From Caballeronia grimmiae (GTDB lineage: Bacteria; Pseudomonadota; Gammaproteobacteria; Burkholderiales; Burkholderiaceae): a stretch of 64,000 nucleotides of DNA. Numbering within the stretch: position 1 is the first letter of the stretch; each line of letters starts with the position of its first letter. Below are positions 23,877 to 30,673 of this stretch, in pieces. The position numbers and the translations under genes were made by a program. The stretch covers positions 116,991 through 180,990 of the forward strand of contig NZ_JFHE01000010.1 of assembly GCF_000698555.1 (NCBI RefSeq), given 5' to 3'. The notes under the pieces were generated by a model, which did no database searches, was not told the DNA's origin, and worked only from the letters and a program-made list of their open reading frames with translations.

Positions 23877-24713
23877 TCAAAGCGCCAACAACTGCCGCGC
23901 CTCCTTCGCAGTCGCCACCGGCCGTCCGTACTCCGCGCACAACGACGCCACCCGCTCGACTAGTTGCGCGTTGCTTTTCGCGAGCGTGTCCTTGTCCCAG
24001 CGCACGTTGTCTTCGAGGCCCGTTCGGCAATGGCCGCCCATCTGCAGCGTCCAGTGATTCACTTCGAGCTGATGACGTCCGATGCCCGCAGCCGTCCATG
24101 TCGCATCGGGCAGCAGGTTCTTGAGTTGCGCCACTTCGAATTCGAGAATCTCCCGGCGCGCCGGCAGTGCGTTCTTCACGCCCAGCACGAATTGCACGTG
24201 GACGGGCGGCTTCAGCAAGCCCTGATTGACGAGATCGACCGTGCTGTAAAGCATCGCGAGATCGAAGATTTCGATTTCGGGCTTCACGTTGTGATCGAGC
24301 ATGAGTTGCGCGAGCGAGCGCACGAAGTCGGGCGGGTTCTCATAAACGATCGTCGGGAAATTGACCGATCCCGTCGCCAGCGACGCCATGTCCGGCTTCA
24401 GGTCGAGCATCGCGCCGCGTTGTTCGAACGATCGTCCGCGTCCGCCCGTCGAGAACTGGATGATGATATCGGGGCAATGCTTGCGGATGCCCTCTTGCAG
24501 CTCCGCGAAGCGATGCCGGTCCGAACTCGACTTCTCGTCCTCGTCGCGCACGTGGAGATGAACGAGCGTCGCGCCCGCTTCGTAAGCCTCGTGTGTGCTT
24601 TCGATCTGCTCGGGGATCGTGATCGGCACCGCCGGATTGTCCTTCTTGCGCGGCACGGACCCGGTAATGGCGACGGATATGATGCACGGTTCGGTGGTGG
24701 TGGCTTGCGTCAC
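23877..24713 (-). CDS. BKACE (beta-keto acid cleavage, DUF849) family enzyme
   Basis: 278 residues with a GTG start behind AGGAGACAAGC. BKACE enzymes are zinc-dependent TIM barrels that condense a beta-keto acid with acetyl-CoA, giving a CoA ester and acetoacetate; 3-keto-5-aminohexanoate cleavage enzyme (Kce) is the founding member. The zinc ligands His52 and His54 are in VHLHVRDED, and the GLEDNVRW block carries the conserved catalytic-site Glu. The AAGIGRHQLEVNHWTLQMGGHCRTG segment is typical. The substrate cannot be told because BKACE members vary widely. It lies 42 bp downstream of the DUF3303-like gene and is likely co-transcribed with it. Confidence 0.9.
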   Translation of the reverse strand: MTQATTTEPCIISVAITGSVPRKKDNPAVPITIPEQIESTHEAYEAGATLVHLHVRDEDEKSSSDRHRFAELQEGIRKHCPDIIIQFSTGGRGRSFEQRGAMLDLKPDMASLATGSVNFPTIVYENPPDFVRSLAQLMLDHNVKPEIEIFDLAMLYSTVDLVNQGLLKPPVHVQFVLGVKNALPARREILEFEVAQLKNLLPDATWTAAGIGRHQLEVNHWTLQMGGHCRTGLEDNVRWDKDTLAKSNAQLVERVASLCAEYGRPVATAKEARQLLAL

Positions 24714-24755
24714 GCTTGTCTCCTTTTGAATGACCGATGCCCGTCTTCGAGAAAG

Positions 24756-25034
24756 CTACTGCGCGGCCGCTTCCGTGAGCAGCTTGCCGACTTGTTCGTC
24801 GGTCATCGCGGGCACGATGTCGAGCGAGAACAGGTCGGCCCAGCCAAGCGCCCATCGCGCGATCGGTTCCACCTCGCTGCATTCGCACACGGCGAAGCCG
24901 CGTATCGATCCGATCCCGTGCCAGCGCCCCAGCAAGCGCACGCCATCGGGCGGCGCACCGCCGCTTTGCAAGAAGCGTTCGGCTGCCGTTTTCTGCACTT
25001 CGGGCAGCGCGGTCCAGTTCACGATGAATAACAT
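24756..25034 (-). CDS. DUF3303-like small protein
   Basis: 92 residues from ATG 25034, chosen because a GGAGGG site precedes it; an extended frame to 25064 is less likely. The sequence MLFIVNWTALPEVQKTAAERFL, GVRLLGRWHGIGSIRGFAVCE and AEWADLF-like ALGWADLFSLDIVPAMTDEQV match small DUF3303 proteins, a dimeric alpha/beta-barrel-like fold of unknown role. It starts a probable two-gene unit with the BKACE gene. A modest promoter candidate lies upstream on the minus strand (TTGCGA 25120-25125, 19-bp spacer, TATACT 25095-25100). Confidence 0.78.
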   Translation of the reverse strand: MLFIVNWTALPEVQKTAAERFLQSGGAPPDGVRLLGRWHGIGSIRGFAVCECSEVEPIARWALGWADLFSLDIVPAMTDEQVGKLLTEAAAQ

Positions 25035-25181
25035 GGCTCGGCCCTCCTTCCGGCGATCCCGCATCGGACGCGTCTGCCCGATGCGGTCTCATCCAGTATA
25101 GGAGCCGGCGACGGCGCCATCGCAAGCGATGCGCAAGGAGCGGTCCCGCATGGACATCGCTGAGCATGCGATGCACTATCC

Positions 25182-25520
25182 TCAATGCATCACGACGACA
25201 GGCGCGACGAGCACCGGCTGCGCGTACGTGACGCGCACGGCGGGCGCATAGACGGGAACGGGCGCATACACGGGGACGGGCGCGGGCATCGGCGGCGGCG
25301 GCGGAAGCACGGCCACCGGCGCGACGGCAGGCGCGACGACGACAGTGCGCGCCGGCACGTAGTAACGCGGCGCGTAGTAGTACACCGGGCGCGGCGGCGC
25401 ATAAACGACGGCGGGCGCAACGTACGCGACGCTGACGGTCGTTCCCGCCGATGCGCCTTGCGCACACGTCAGACCGATTGCGGCGACGGCAGTAGCACTG
25501 AAGAGACGGATGTTCATCAT
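25182..25520 (-). CDS. Secreted Pro/Tyr/Val-rich protein of unknown function
   Basis: 112 residues (111 if the second Met at 25517 is used). A signal peptide (NIRLFSATAVAAIGLTCAQGASA) is followed by an entirely low-complexity mature region built from Pro, Val, Tyr and Ala, with repeats such as APRPVYYYAPRYYVPA-like runs and PVPVYAPVPVYAP. No Cys is left after cleavage. Such PxV-repeat proteins are common in Burkholderia exported proteomes and have no assigned function. The real gene is supported by the signal peptide and the strand-consistent codon pattern. It is divergent from the EF-hand operon. Confidence 0.75.
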   Translation of the reverse strand: MMNIRLFSATAVAAIGLTCAQGASAGTTVSVAYVAPAVVYAPPRPVYYYAPRYYVPARTVVVAPAVAPVAVLPPPPPMPAPVPVYAPVPVYAPAVRVTYAQPVLVAPVVVMH

Positions 25521-25681
25521 GAATGTCCTCGATCATCGAAAGAAGTGGCGGCTTAGCCGGCCAGCAGAACGATAGCGAAGGACTGCGCAAAGGGTGAGCG
25601 CAAAGATGTGTCGCCGAATGTCGGCGATCACGCGCCGCAACGCCGTGAAATATGGCGACACGCCCGGTAGCATCCCTGACA

Positions 25682-25709
25682 TTGCCATCGGCGTGCGGCT
25701 CAATAGAAT
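25682..25709 (+). promoter_or_regulatory. Sigma70-type promoter of the EF-hand/two-component operon
   Basis: -35 TTGCCA (25682-25687) and -10 TAGAAT (25704-25709), 16-bp spacer, each 5/6 to consensus. It lies 35 bp upstream of the EF-hand gene start, giving a leader of about 30 nt that includes the GAGGAG ribosome site. Confidence 0.6.
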
Positions 25710-25744
25710 CACATCGACGTTGCGTTCCAATCGAGGAGAAAGAG

Positions 25745-26053
25745 ATGCACAAGATCGCCGCCGTGCTCGCCTGCTGCGCCGCGCTCGCGTCGGGCGGGGC
25801 ATACGCGCAAACCGCGACGCAGCCGATGGGCGCGAGCCCGCACATCGGACAGGCTGCGCAAGCCATGCCGAAGCTGCAGACGCGCTTCGCGCAGGCCAAC
25901 ACCACGCACGACGGCAAGCTCACCCGCGATCAGGCCTCTACCGGCATGCCGATGGTCGCGAAACACTTCGACGAAATCGACGCGCAAAAGAACGGCTACG
26001 TCACACTGCCGCAGATCGAAGCCTTCCTGCGCGAACACGCGACGCAACGCTGA
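25745..26053 (+). CDS. Secreted EF-hand-like protein
   Basis: 102 residues from ATG 25745 (ribosome site GAGGAGAAAGAG). A signal peptide (HKIAAVLACCAALASGGAYA) directs it to the periplasm. Two EF-hand-like loops follow, NTTHDGKLTRDQ and DAQKNGYVTLPQ. Both have the central Gly and hydrophobic position 8, but both carry Gln at position 12 where Glu is standard, and the first starts with Asn, so calcium affinity may be weak or changed. It is the first gene of an operon with a response regulator (21-bp gap) and sensor kinase, suggesting that it modulates or is an output of that system. Confidence 0.8.
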   Translation: MHKIAAVLACCAALASGGAYAQTATQPMGASPHIGQAAQAMPKLQTRFAQANTTHDGKLTRDQASTGMPMVAKHFDEIDAQKNGYVTLPQIEAFLREHATQR

Positions 26054-26073
26054 AAGCCCACGGAGGCCGCTGC

Positions 26074-26787
26074 ATGGAAGCCCTGCCGAAGATCATCGTG
26101 CTCGACGACGAAGCCGAGTTGCGCAACATGCTTCAGCGTTTCCTGACATCGCATGGTTTCGACGTGCGCGTCGTCGAGAACGGCAAGCGGCTCGACCGCT
26201 ATCTCCAGCGCGAACCGTACGATCTGCTCGTGCTGGACTGGATGATGGAGCCGGAAGACGGCCTCTCCGTCTGCCGCCGGTTGCGCACCGAGGGCCACAC
26301 GCTGCCGATCCTGATGCTCACGGCGAAGGGTGATCCGGTCGACAAGGTCGTGGGCCTCGAAACCGGCGCCGACGATTACCTCGCCAAGCCCTTCCTTCCG
26401 CAAGAACTCGTCGCTCGCGTGCGCGCGTTGCTGCGCCGCCAGAAGATCGCCGCGGGCGATCCGACGCTGACTTCGCAAGTCATCCGCTTCGGCGATTTCC
26501 GGCTCGATCTCGCCAAGCAACGGCTTTCGCGCGGCGGCGAACCGTTCGAGATGCATTCCGCGCAAATGCAGTTGCTGCACGCGCTCGGGTCGTCACCGAA
26601 CCGCGCGGTCAGCCGCGACAACCTCATCGCGCGAACGCGTGGCCGCGATCACGACGCGCTCGACCGCAGCATCGACGTGCAGGTGTTGCGGCTGCGTCAG
26701 TTGATCGAAGACGATCCCGGCAAGCCGCGCTTCATCAAGACCGTGTGGGGTGTGGGCTACATGCTGCTCGCGGATGTCGAATCGTGA
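26074..26787 (+). CDS. OmpR/PhoB-family response regulator
   Basis: 237 residues from ATG 26074 behind GGAGG; the frame extends upstream through the EF-hand gene but is not coding there. The receiver has acidic residues DDE (11-13), phospho-acceptor Asp55 (LLVLDWMMEP) and conserved Lys105 (LAKPF). The C-terminal OmpR-type winged helix (about 140-235) shows EMHSAQMQLLHALGSSPNRAVSRDNLI and RSIDVQVLRLRQLIEDDPGKPRFIKTVWGVGYML. The stop overlaps the kinase start by 4 nt (GTGA), so the pair is translated together. The signal is unknown; the EF-hand partner suggests divalent cations. Confidence 0.93.
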   Translation: MEALPKIIVLDDEAELRNMLQRFLTSHGFDVRVVENGKRLDRYLQREPYDLLVLDWMMEPEDGLSVCRRLRTEGHTLPILMLTAKGDPVDKVVGLETGADDYLAKPFLPQELVARVRALLRRQKIAAGDPTLTSQVIRFGDFRLDLAKQRLSRGGEPFEMHSAQMQLLHALGSSPNRAVSRDNLIARTRGRDHDALDRSIDVQVLRLRQLIEDDPGKPRFIKTVWGVGYMLLADVES

Positions 26788-28139
26788 GGGTGGCGCCGCG
26801 CTCGCTGTTCGCGCGCAATGTACTGCTGCTCGTCGCGCTGGTCGCCGTGAGTCAGGTATGCGCGCTCGCGGTGCTGCTGCATTTCATCCAGACGCCGCGC
26901 ATCGAACGCGCCGCGGCCACCTTCGCAAGCTATATCCAGACGCTCGATACGGTGCTGCGCTCGACCGCACCCGGCACGGCGCGCGACGTCACTGCGCATC
27001 TCGACGTGCGCCGCAATCTTCCTGCCGCCGCCAGCGCGAGCGTCGACGAATCGCGTTTGCGGTTCTACCGGACGTATCAGCGCGAGACGTTCGTCGAAAG
27101 CCTGCGCCGTCATCTGCCCGCCGATATGCCCGTGCGCTGGCAAAGCGCCGATACGTCCGACGATGGACAGCAGCGGCTATGGATTCGCGTGCATCTGTCC
27201 GGCGAGCCGCGCTGGATGGCGTTGCCCGTTCCCGAAGCCGCGCACGACGATGGCCTCGCGACGGCGCTGCTGCTCTCGCTCGGACTGGGCGCGCTCGCTG
27301 TCGCGACGGCGTATGCGATCCAGCGGCATCTGAATCGCCCGCTCGAACATCTCGCCGATGCCGCGCGCCGCGTGTCCAGCGGCGATGACCCGGGCGTGCT
27401 GCCGACCGACGGCCCGACCGAAATCGCGCAGGTCAGCGACGCGTTCAACCGCATGACGGCGGCGCTCGCGGAAGCCGAAGCCACGCGCGCGCTGATGCTC
27501 GCGGGCATCTCGCACGACATTCGCACGCCGATGACCAAGCTGCGGCTCGCCATGGCGATGTCCGCTGTGCCATCGACGGATGCGGTGTTCGCGTCATCGG
27601 CGGAAGGTTATCTCGATCAGATCGACAGCATTCTTCAGCAGTTCATGGATTACGCGGGCAGCGGCGCGAAGGAAACGGCGGTCGCCGGCGATCTCAATGC
27701 GCTCGTCGCCAGTCTCGCGGCGGATTTCGCGGGGCTCGGGCATGAGTTTTCGCTATCGCTCGGCAGCATCCGAACGTTCGCGTTTCGTCCGATCAGCGTG
27801 ATGCGCATGCTGATGAACGTCATGCAGAACGCAGTGCTCTATGGCGTCAGCGGGCTCGAAGTGCGTACATGGACCGATGAACAGGCGAACGCGGCGTGCA
27901 TCGTCGTGGCGGATCGCGGCAAGGGCCTCGGCACGCAGGACCCGGAATCGCTCAAGCAGCCGTTCAAGCGCGGCGGCGGCGAAGGTCAGCCGAAAGGCAC
28001 GGGCCTCGGGCTTGCGATCGTCGAACGCATCGCGCGGTTGCATGGCGGCCGGCTCGACTTGCGCGCGCGGGAAGGCGGCGGCGTCGAAGCGGTCATCGTC
28101 TTGCCGATGCCGGCATCGCCAAACGAAACGCAGCCGTGA
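26784..28139 (+). CDS. Sensor histidine kinase (EnvZ-like)
   Basis: 451 residues with a GTG start that overlaps the regulator's TGA. Inner-membrane protein: TM1 about 12-34, a periplasmic sensor of about 120 residues, TM2 about 158-178, HAMP, then HisKA with phospho-acceptor His244 in LAGISHDIRTPMTKLR, and an ATPase domain with N-box NVMQNAVLYG, G1 DRGKGLG and G2 GTGLGLAIVERI. The N-box has Gln-Asn as in EnvZ-type kinases. It phosphorylates the preceding OmpR-type regulator. The periplasmic sensor shows no recognised ligand motif. Confidence 0.93.
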   Translation: MRVAPRSLFARNVLLLVALVAVSQVCALAVLLHFIQTPRIERAAATFASYIQTLDTVLRSTAPGTARDVTAHLDVRRNLPAAASASVDESRLRFYRTYQRETFVESLRRHLPADMPVRWQSADTSDDGQQRLWIRVHLSGEPRWMALPVPEAAHDDGLATALLLSLGLGALAVATAYAIQRHLNRPLEHLADAARRVSSGDDPGVLPTDGPTEIAQVSDAFNRMTAALAEAEATRALMLAGISHDIRTPMTKLRLAMAMSAVPSTDAVFASSAEGYLDQIDSILQQFMDYAGSGAKETAVAGDLNALVASLAADFAGLGHEFSLSLGSIRTFAFRPISVMRMLMNVMQNAVLYGVSGLEVRTWTDEQANAACIVVADRGKGLGTQDPESLKQPFKRGGGEGQPKGTGLGLAIVERIARLHGGRLDLRAREGGGVEAVIVLPMPASPNETQP

Positions 28140-28209
28140 ATCGAACGGAGTACCAATCCCGCCGCCATCGCCCATACTAAAAGCGGTGGAACCGGCAGGA
28201 GGGAAGAGC

Positions 28210-28911
28210 ATGGCCACACCAGCGGGTCCCGGTGCGCGGCATCACGTCCCTGCCCTGCACGTTCACTTCACGGACACGGATGCGCTTCCGTTCCCCACGC
28301 GCTCAATCGCTCGCGGCGATGCGCTGTATTGCGCAGGCGAGCCGTTGCGAAGTCTCTATACAGTGCAGTCCGGCTGCTTCAAGAGCGTGGCCGCGTACCC
28401 GAGCGCCAACGACGACGCCGTTCCGCATGCGCAGGTCACCGCGTTCCATCTGATCGATGAGACGCTCGGACTCGATGGCATCTGCACGGGTCATCACGAA
28501 AGCGACGCGATCGCGCTCGAAGACAGCGTCGTCCGCATCATGCCGGTCGGCATTCTCGAACCGCTTTGCCGCGAATATGCGCCGATGCAGCACGCGTTGC
28601 TCGCGATCATGAGTGCCGAGATCGTGCGCGCGGCGCGGCTCGCGTTGATGCTCGGCACGATGCCCGCGCTCGTACGCGTCGCCGCCTTCTTGCTGGACTT
28701 GTCGATGCGATTCGATGCGAGCGGCGCGCGGCCTGATACCTTCGACGATGTGATCCTCCCGATGACGCGCGCCGATATCGGCAGCTATCTCGGCCTCGAA
28801 CTCGAAACCGTGAGCCGCATGCTGTCGAAGCTGCAGCGCGAGGGCGCCATTTCGCTTCACGGACGGCAATTGCGTATCGTGGATCGCACGCGGCTTGAAC
28901 GCATCGGCTGA
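28210..28911 (+). CDS. Crp/Fnr-family transcriptional regulator
   Basis: 233 residues from ATG 28210 (ribosome site GGAGGGAAGAGC). N-terminal cyclic-nucleotide-like beta-barrel (about 20-140: GDALYCAGEPLRSLYTVQSGCFKS), dimer helix, and C-terminal HTH (about 165-225) with MTRADIGSYLGLELETVSRMLSKLQREGAISL. The recognition helix has the ExxSR pattern of Fnr proteins, which predicts a TTGA-type half site; such a box lies at 30061-30074. The N-terminal Cys cluster for an Fe-S centre is missing and only two scattered Cys occur in the sensor part, so it is not a classical oxygen-sensing Fnr and may be a FixK/DNR-like member. Confidence 0.9.
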   Translation: MATPAGPGARHHVPALHVHFTDTDALPFPTRSIARGDALYCAGEPLRSLYTVQSGCFKSVAAYPSANDDAVPHAQVTAFHLIDETLGLDGICTGHHESDAIALEDSVVRIMPVGILEPLCREYAPMQHALLAIMSAEIVRAARLALMLGTMPALVRVAAFLLDLSMRFDASGARPDTFDDVILPMTRADIGSYLGLELETVSRMLSKLQREGAISLHGRQLRIVDRTRLERIG

Positions 28912-29391
28912 CCGGTTCATGGTGCAATGCAACGCATGCCTTAATGATTCGCGCCGCATCCTTGGGCGTCGCGCTTGCGATCCGTGCACGCATGCACGAA
29001 CAGAGCGCGCGAGCAATGCGGACAATTCATCGCGCTCATGACGCTTGTCGCATCGCCGTCAAAATACGCAGCTAAGCTGAACGAAAAAGCTAGGATCAAG
29101 CGCCCGGCACCGGACTTGCTTTGACAGACCGTGCCGCACTGATGCGCCGCACAAAATCTTTCGCATCACGAAGAGCGAACTGAAAGCCATTCAAACAATC
29201 GAACCGGGTGCGCGTGCAATCATGTCGACGTGTCAAATCCAGGGCATGCACGCGATTCAATCGACGCACGACGAGCGGCGCGAGACACTTCGAAGTCCGG
29301 GTGAAATGCCGCATACAGACCGAACGCTCATGGCCAGCGCGATCGCGCCGGAGCGTCGCATTCGCTGAACTCGATGTTCATGGAGGATGTC
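28912..29391. other. 480-bp intergenic region without a supported gene
   Basis: Open frames here are short, lack ribosome sites and look like noise. A TTGACA hexamer at 29121-29126 has no convincing -10 partner. No hairpin terminator, repeat or RNA structure was recognised. A promoter for the DUF3564-like gene must lie here but I cannot place it. Confidence 0.4.
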
Positions 29392-29775
29392 ATGCGTATC
29401 ACCGTCAAGCTGGATGGGTTCGAAGGCGCTCAGGACGCCGCCTACGCCATCCTGTGGCTCGACAAGGAATCCCGCCGCTGGTCGCGTGAGGGCCATCAGG
29501 CGATCGACGTGCCGGACTGGGGCGGACTGCGCTCGGGTTCGAACGGAACGCTGATCTGCGATCAGCACACGCAGCAGCCCATATGCGTGCTGGAGCAACT
29601 CGACGTCGACGCGCCCGACGGACCGAGCGAAGGTCTCGCCGGGCGCGTCGTCTGGTATGTGGATGCGGCGCGTCAGGAATGCGCGGGCCGGTGGCACGTG
29701 CAGTGCATCGACCGGGCGCAAATCAAGGCGGAGCACAGCGTATTCGCTGGCGAGGAGGACGCCTGGCGGGTCTAG
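29392..29775 (+). CDS. DUF3564-like protein
   Basis: 127 residues from ATG 29392, chosen for its TGGAGG site. The sequence MRITVKLDGFEGAQDAAYAI, LWLDKESRRWSREGHQAID and VPDWGGLRSGSNGTLIC resembles the DUF3564 family, which I recall as essentially restricted to Burkholderiaceae and of unknown function. No signal peptide or membrane segment. The family name is from memory and should be confirmed. It is convergent with the small membrane protein gene 27 bp downstream and lies between the Fnr-like regulator and the phasin. Confidence 0.75.
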   Translation: MRITVKLDGFEGAQDAAYAILWLDKESRRWSREGHQAIDVPDWGGLRSGSNGTLICDQHTQQPICVLEQLDVDAPDGPSEGLAGRVVWYVDAARQECAGRWHVQCIDRAQIKAEHSVFAGEEDAWRV

Positions 29776-29802
29776 CCCGCCAACTCGCCGCACGATGGCC
29801 AG

Positions 29803-29994
29803 TCAGGGTTGGTCTTCCGGCATCGGCATCAGCATGACGGCGAAAGACGCAACCCCGACGAGGATGGTCAGCACGCCATAGTTGAGCACGCTCACCTTGT
29901 CGAAGACAAGGCCGTGCAGCGCGACGACGATTCCCGCCAGCGCCGTGAAGACCGCGATCGCCGCCGCGACGATCCGCGCTTCGCTGCTTATCAT
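29803..29994 (-). CDS. Small two-helix membrane protein
   Basis: 63 residues from ATG 29994 behind an AAAGGGGAAAGAG stretch; a start 18 bp upstream is less likely. Two hydrophobic segments, IVAAAIAVFTALAGIVVALHG and YGVLTILVGVASFAVMLMPMP, form a predicted inner-membrane hairpin. I do not recognise a family. Its promoter appears to be of Fnr class II type: a TTGAC-N4-GTCAA box at 30061-30074 and a GATAAC -10 at 30031-30036 on the minus strand. It is thus probably induced when oxygen falls. The gene is divergent from the phasin gene. Confidence 0.7.
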   Translation of the reverse strand: MISSEARIVAAAIAVFTALAGIVVALHGLVFDKVSVLNYGVLTILVGVASFAVMLMPMPEDQP

Positions 29995-30060
29995 CTCTTT
30001 CCCCTTTTGCACCGCACGGCGCCTTCATTTGTTATCGTCGGCGCTGCTGCGGTATCCGTA

Positions 30061-30074
30061 TTGACCTGAGTCAA
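30061..30074. promoter_or_regulatory. Fnr/Anr-type box
   Basis: Perfect palindrome TTGAC-CTGA-GTCAA. On the minus strand a GATAAC -10 (30031-30036) follows so that the box centre falls near -42 to -44 from the expected start, the class II activator position, toward the small membrane protein gene. Its distance to the phasin gene (172 bp) is less favourable. The Fnr-like regulator encoded 1.1 kb away has a recognition helix that suits such a site. Confidence 0.65.
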
Positions 30075-30246
30075 GGCGGCCCCGCCGTTCTGGTGTTTTC
30101 CCTTGCCCCATTTCGGGTGCTTATATTGGTAGTATCGGGGTCGGGATGCGGCTTCTTTGCACTTGCCGCGACCGCACATTGCCGCGCGACGACGCTGGTC
30201 TCTTCGGTCTCGCTCGCGGTCATACGGGAAGAACCTGGGAGGCAAG

Positions 30247-30672
30247 ATGAATCAATCAAAATTCAGCGATCCGTTCAGCCAGTTTGCCGCCATGTTCCAG
30301 CAGTATCAATTGCCGGGCTTTGATGTCACCGCGATCATGGAATCGCGGCGCAAGGACGTCGAAGCGCTCGCCGCGACCAATCGTGTGGCGTTCGGCGGCA
30401 TGGAAGCGTTGCGCGACAAGCAAGTCGAAATCCTGCGCCGCACGCTCGGCGAACTCGAAGACATTGCGAAGCAGTTCGCTTCGTCGTCGGCGAAACCGCC
30501 GTTCAATGCGAACGAAGTCGTGCAGCGCACCCTCCACAATGCGCTCGCCGACATGCAGGACATCGCGCGCACCACGCAGCAAACGCAGGCCGAGGCCTAT
30601 GCGCTCGTGACTCAACGCGTCGAAGAGGCACTGCACGAACTGAAGGCGGCCATCGAGAAGCCGCAAAGCTAG
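30247..30672 (+). CDS. Phasin family protein
   Basis: 141 residues from ATG 30247 (site GGGAGGCAAG). Phasins coat polyhydroxyalkanoate granules in the cytoplasm and control their size. The sequence is almost entirely helical and amphipathic with no Cys; NRVAFGGMEALRDKQVEILRRTLGELEDIAK is the typical Phasin_2 core (about 40-75), followed by a coiled-coil-like tail. No phaC/phaB gene is in the window, so this is a dispersed phasin copy. It ends one base before the stop of the convergent Ser/Thr kinase gene. Confidence 0.9.
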   Translation: MNQSKFSDPFSQFAAMFQQYQLPGFDVTAIMESRRKDVEALAATNRVAFGGMEALRDKQVEILRRTLGELEDIAKQFASSSAKPPFNANEVVQRTLHNALADMQDIARTTQQTQAEAYALVTQRVEEALHELKAAIEKPQS

Positions 30673-30673
30673 G

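Noticed and set aside
24340..25923. 527-codon minus frame through DUF3303, secreted protein and EF-hand regions
   Set aside because: It crosses several better supported genes in other frames or on the other strand and has no coherent domain, so it is a high-GC shadow.
28912..29391. Hidden small gene between the Fnr-like and DUF3564-like genes
   Set aside because: The frames there are short, start without ribosome sites and match nothing; I see only likely promoter space.
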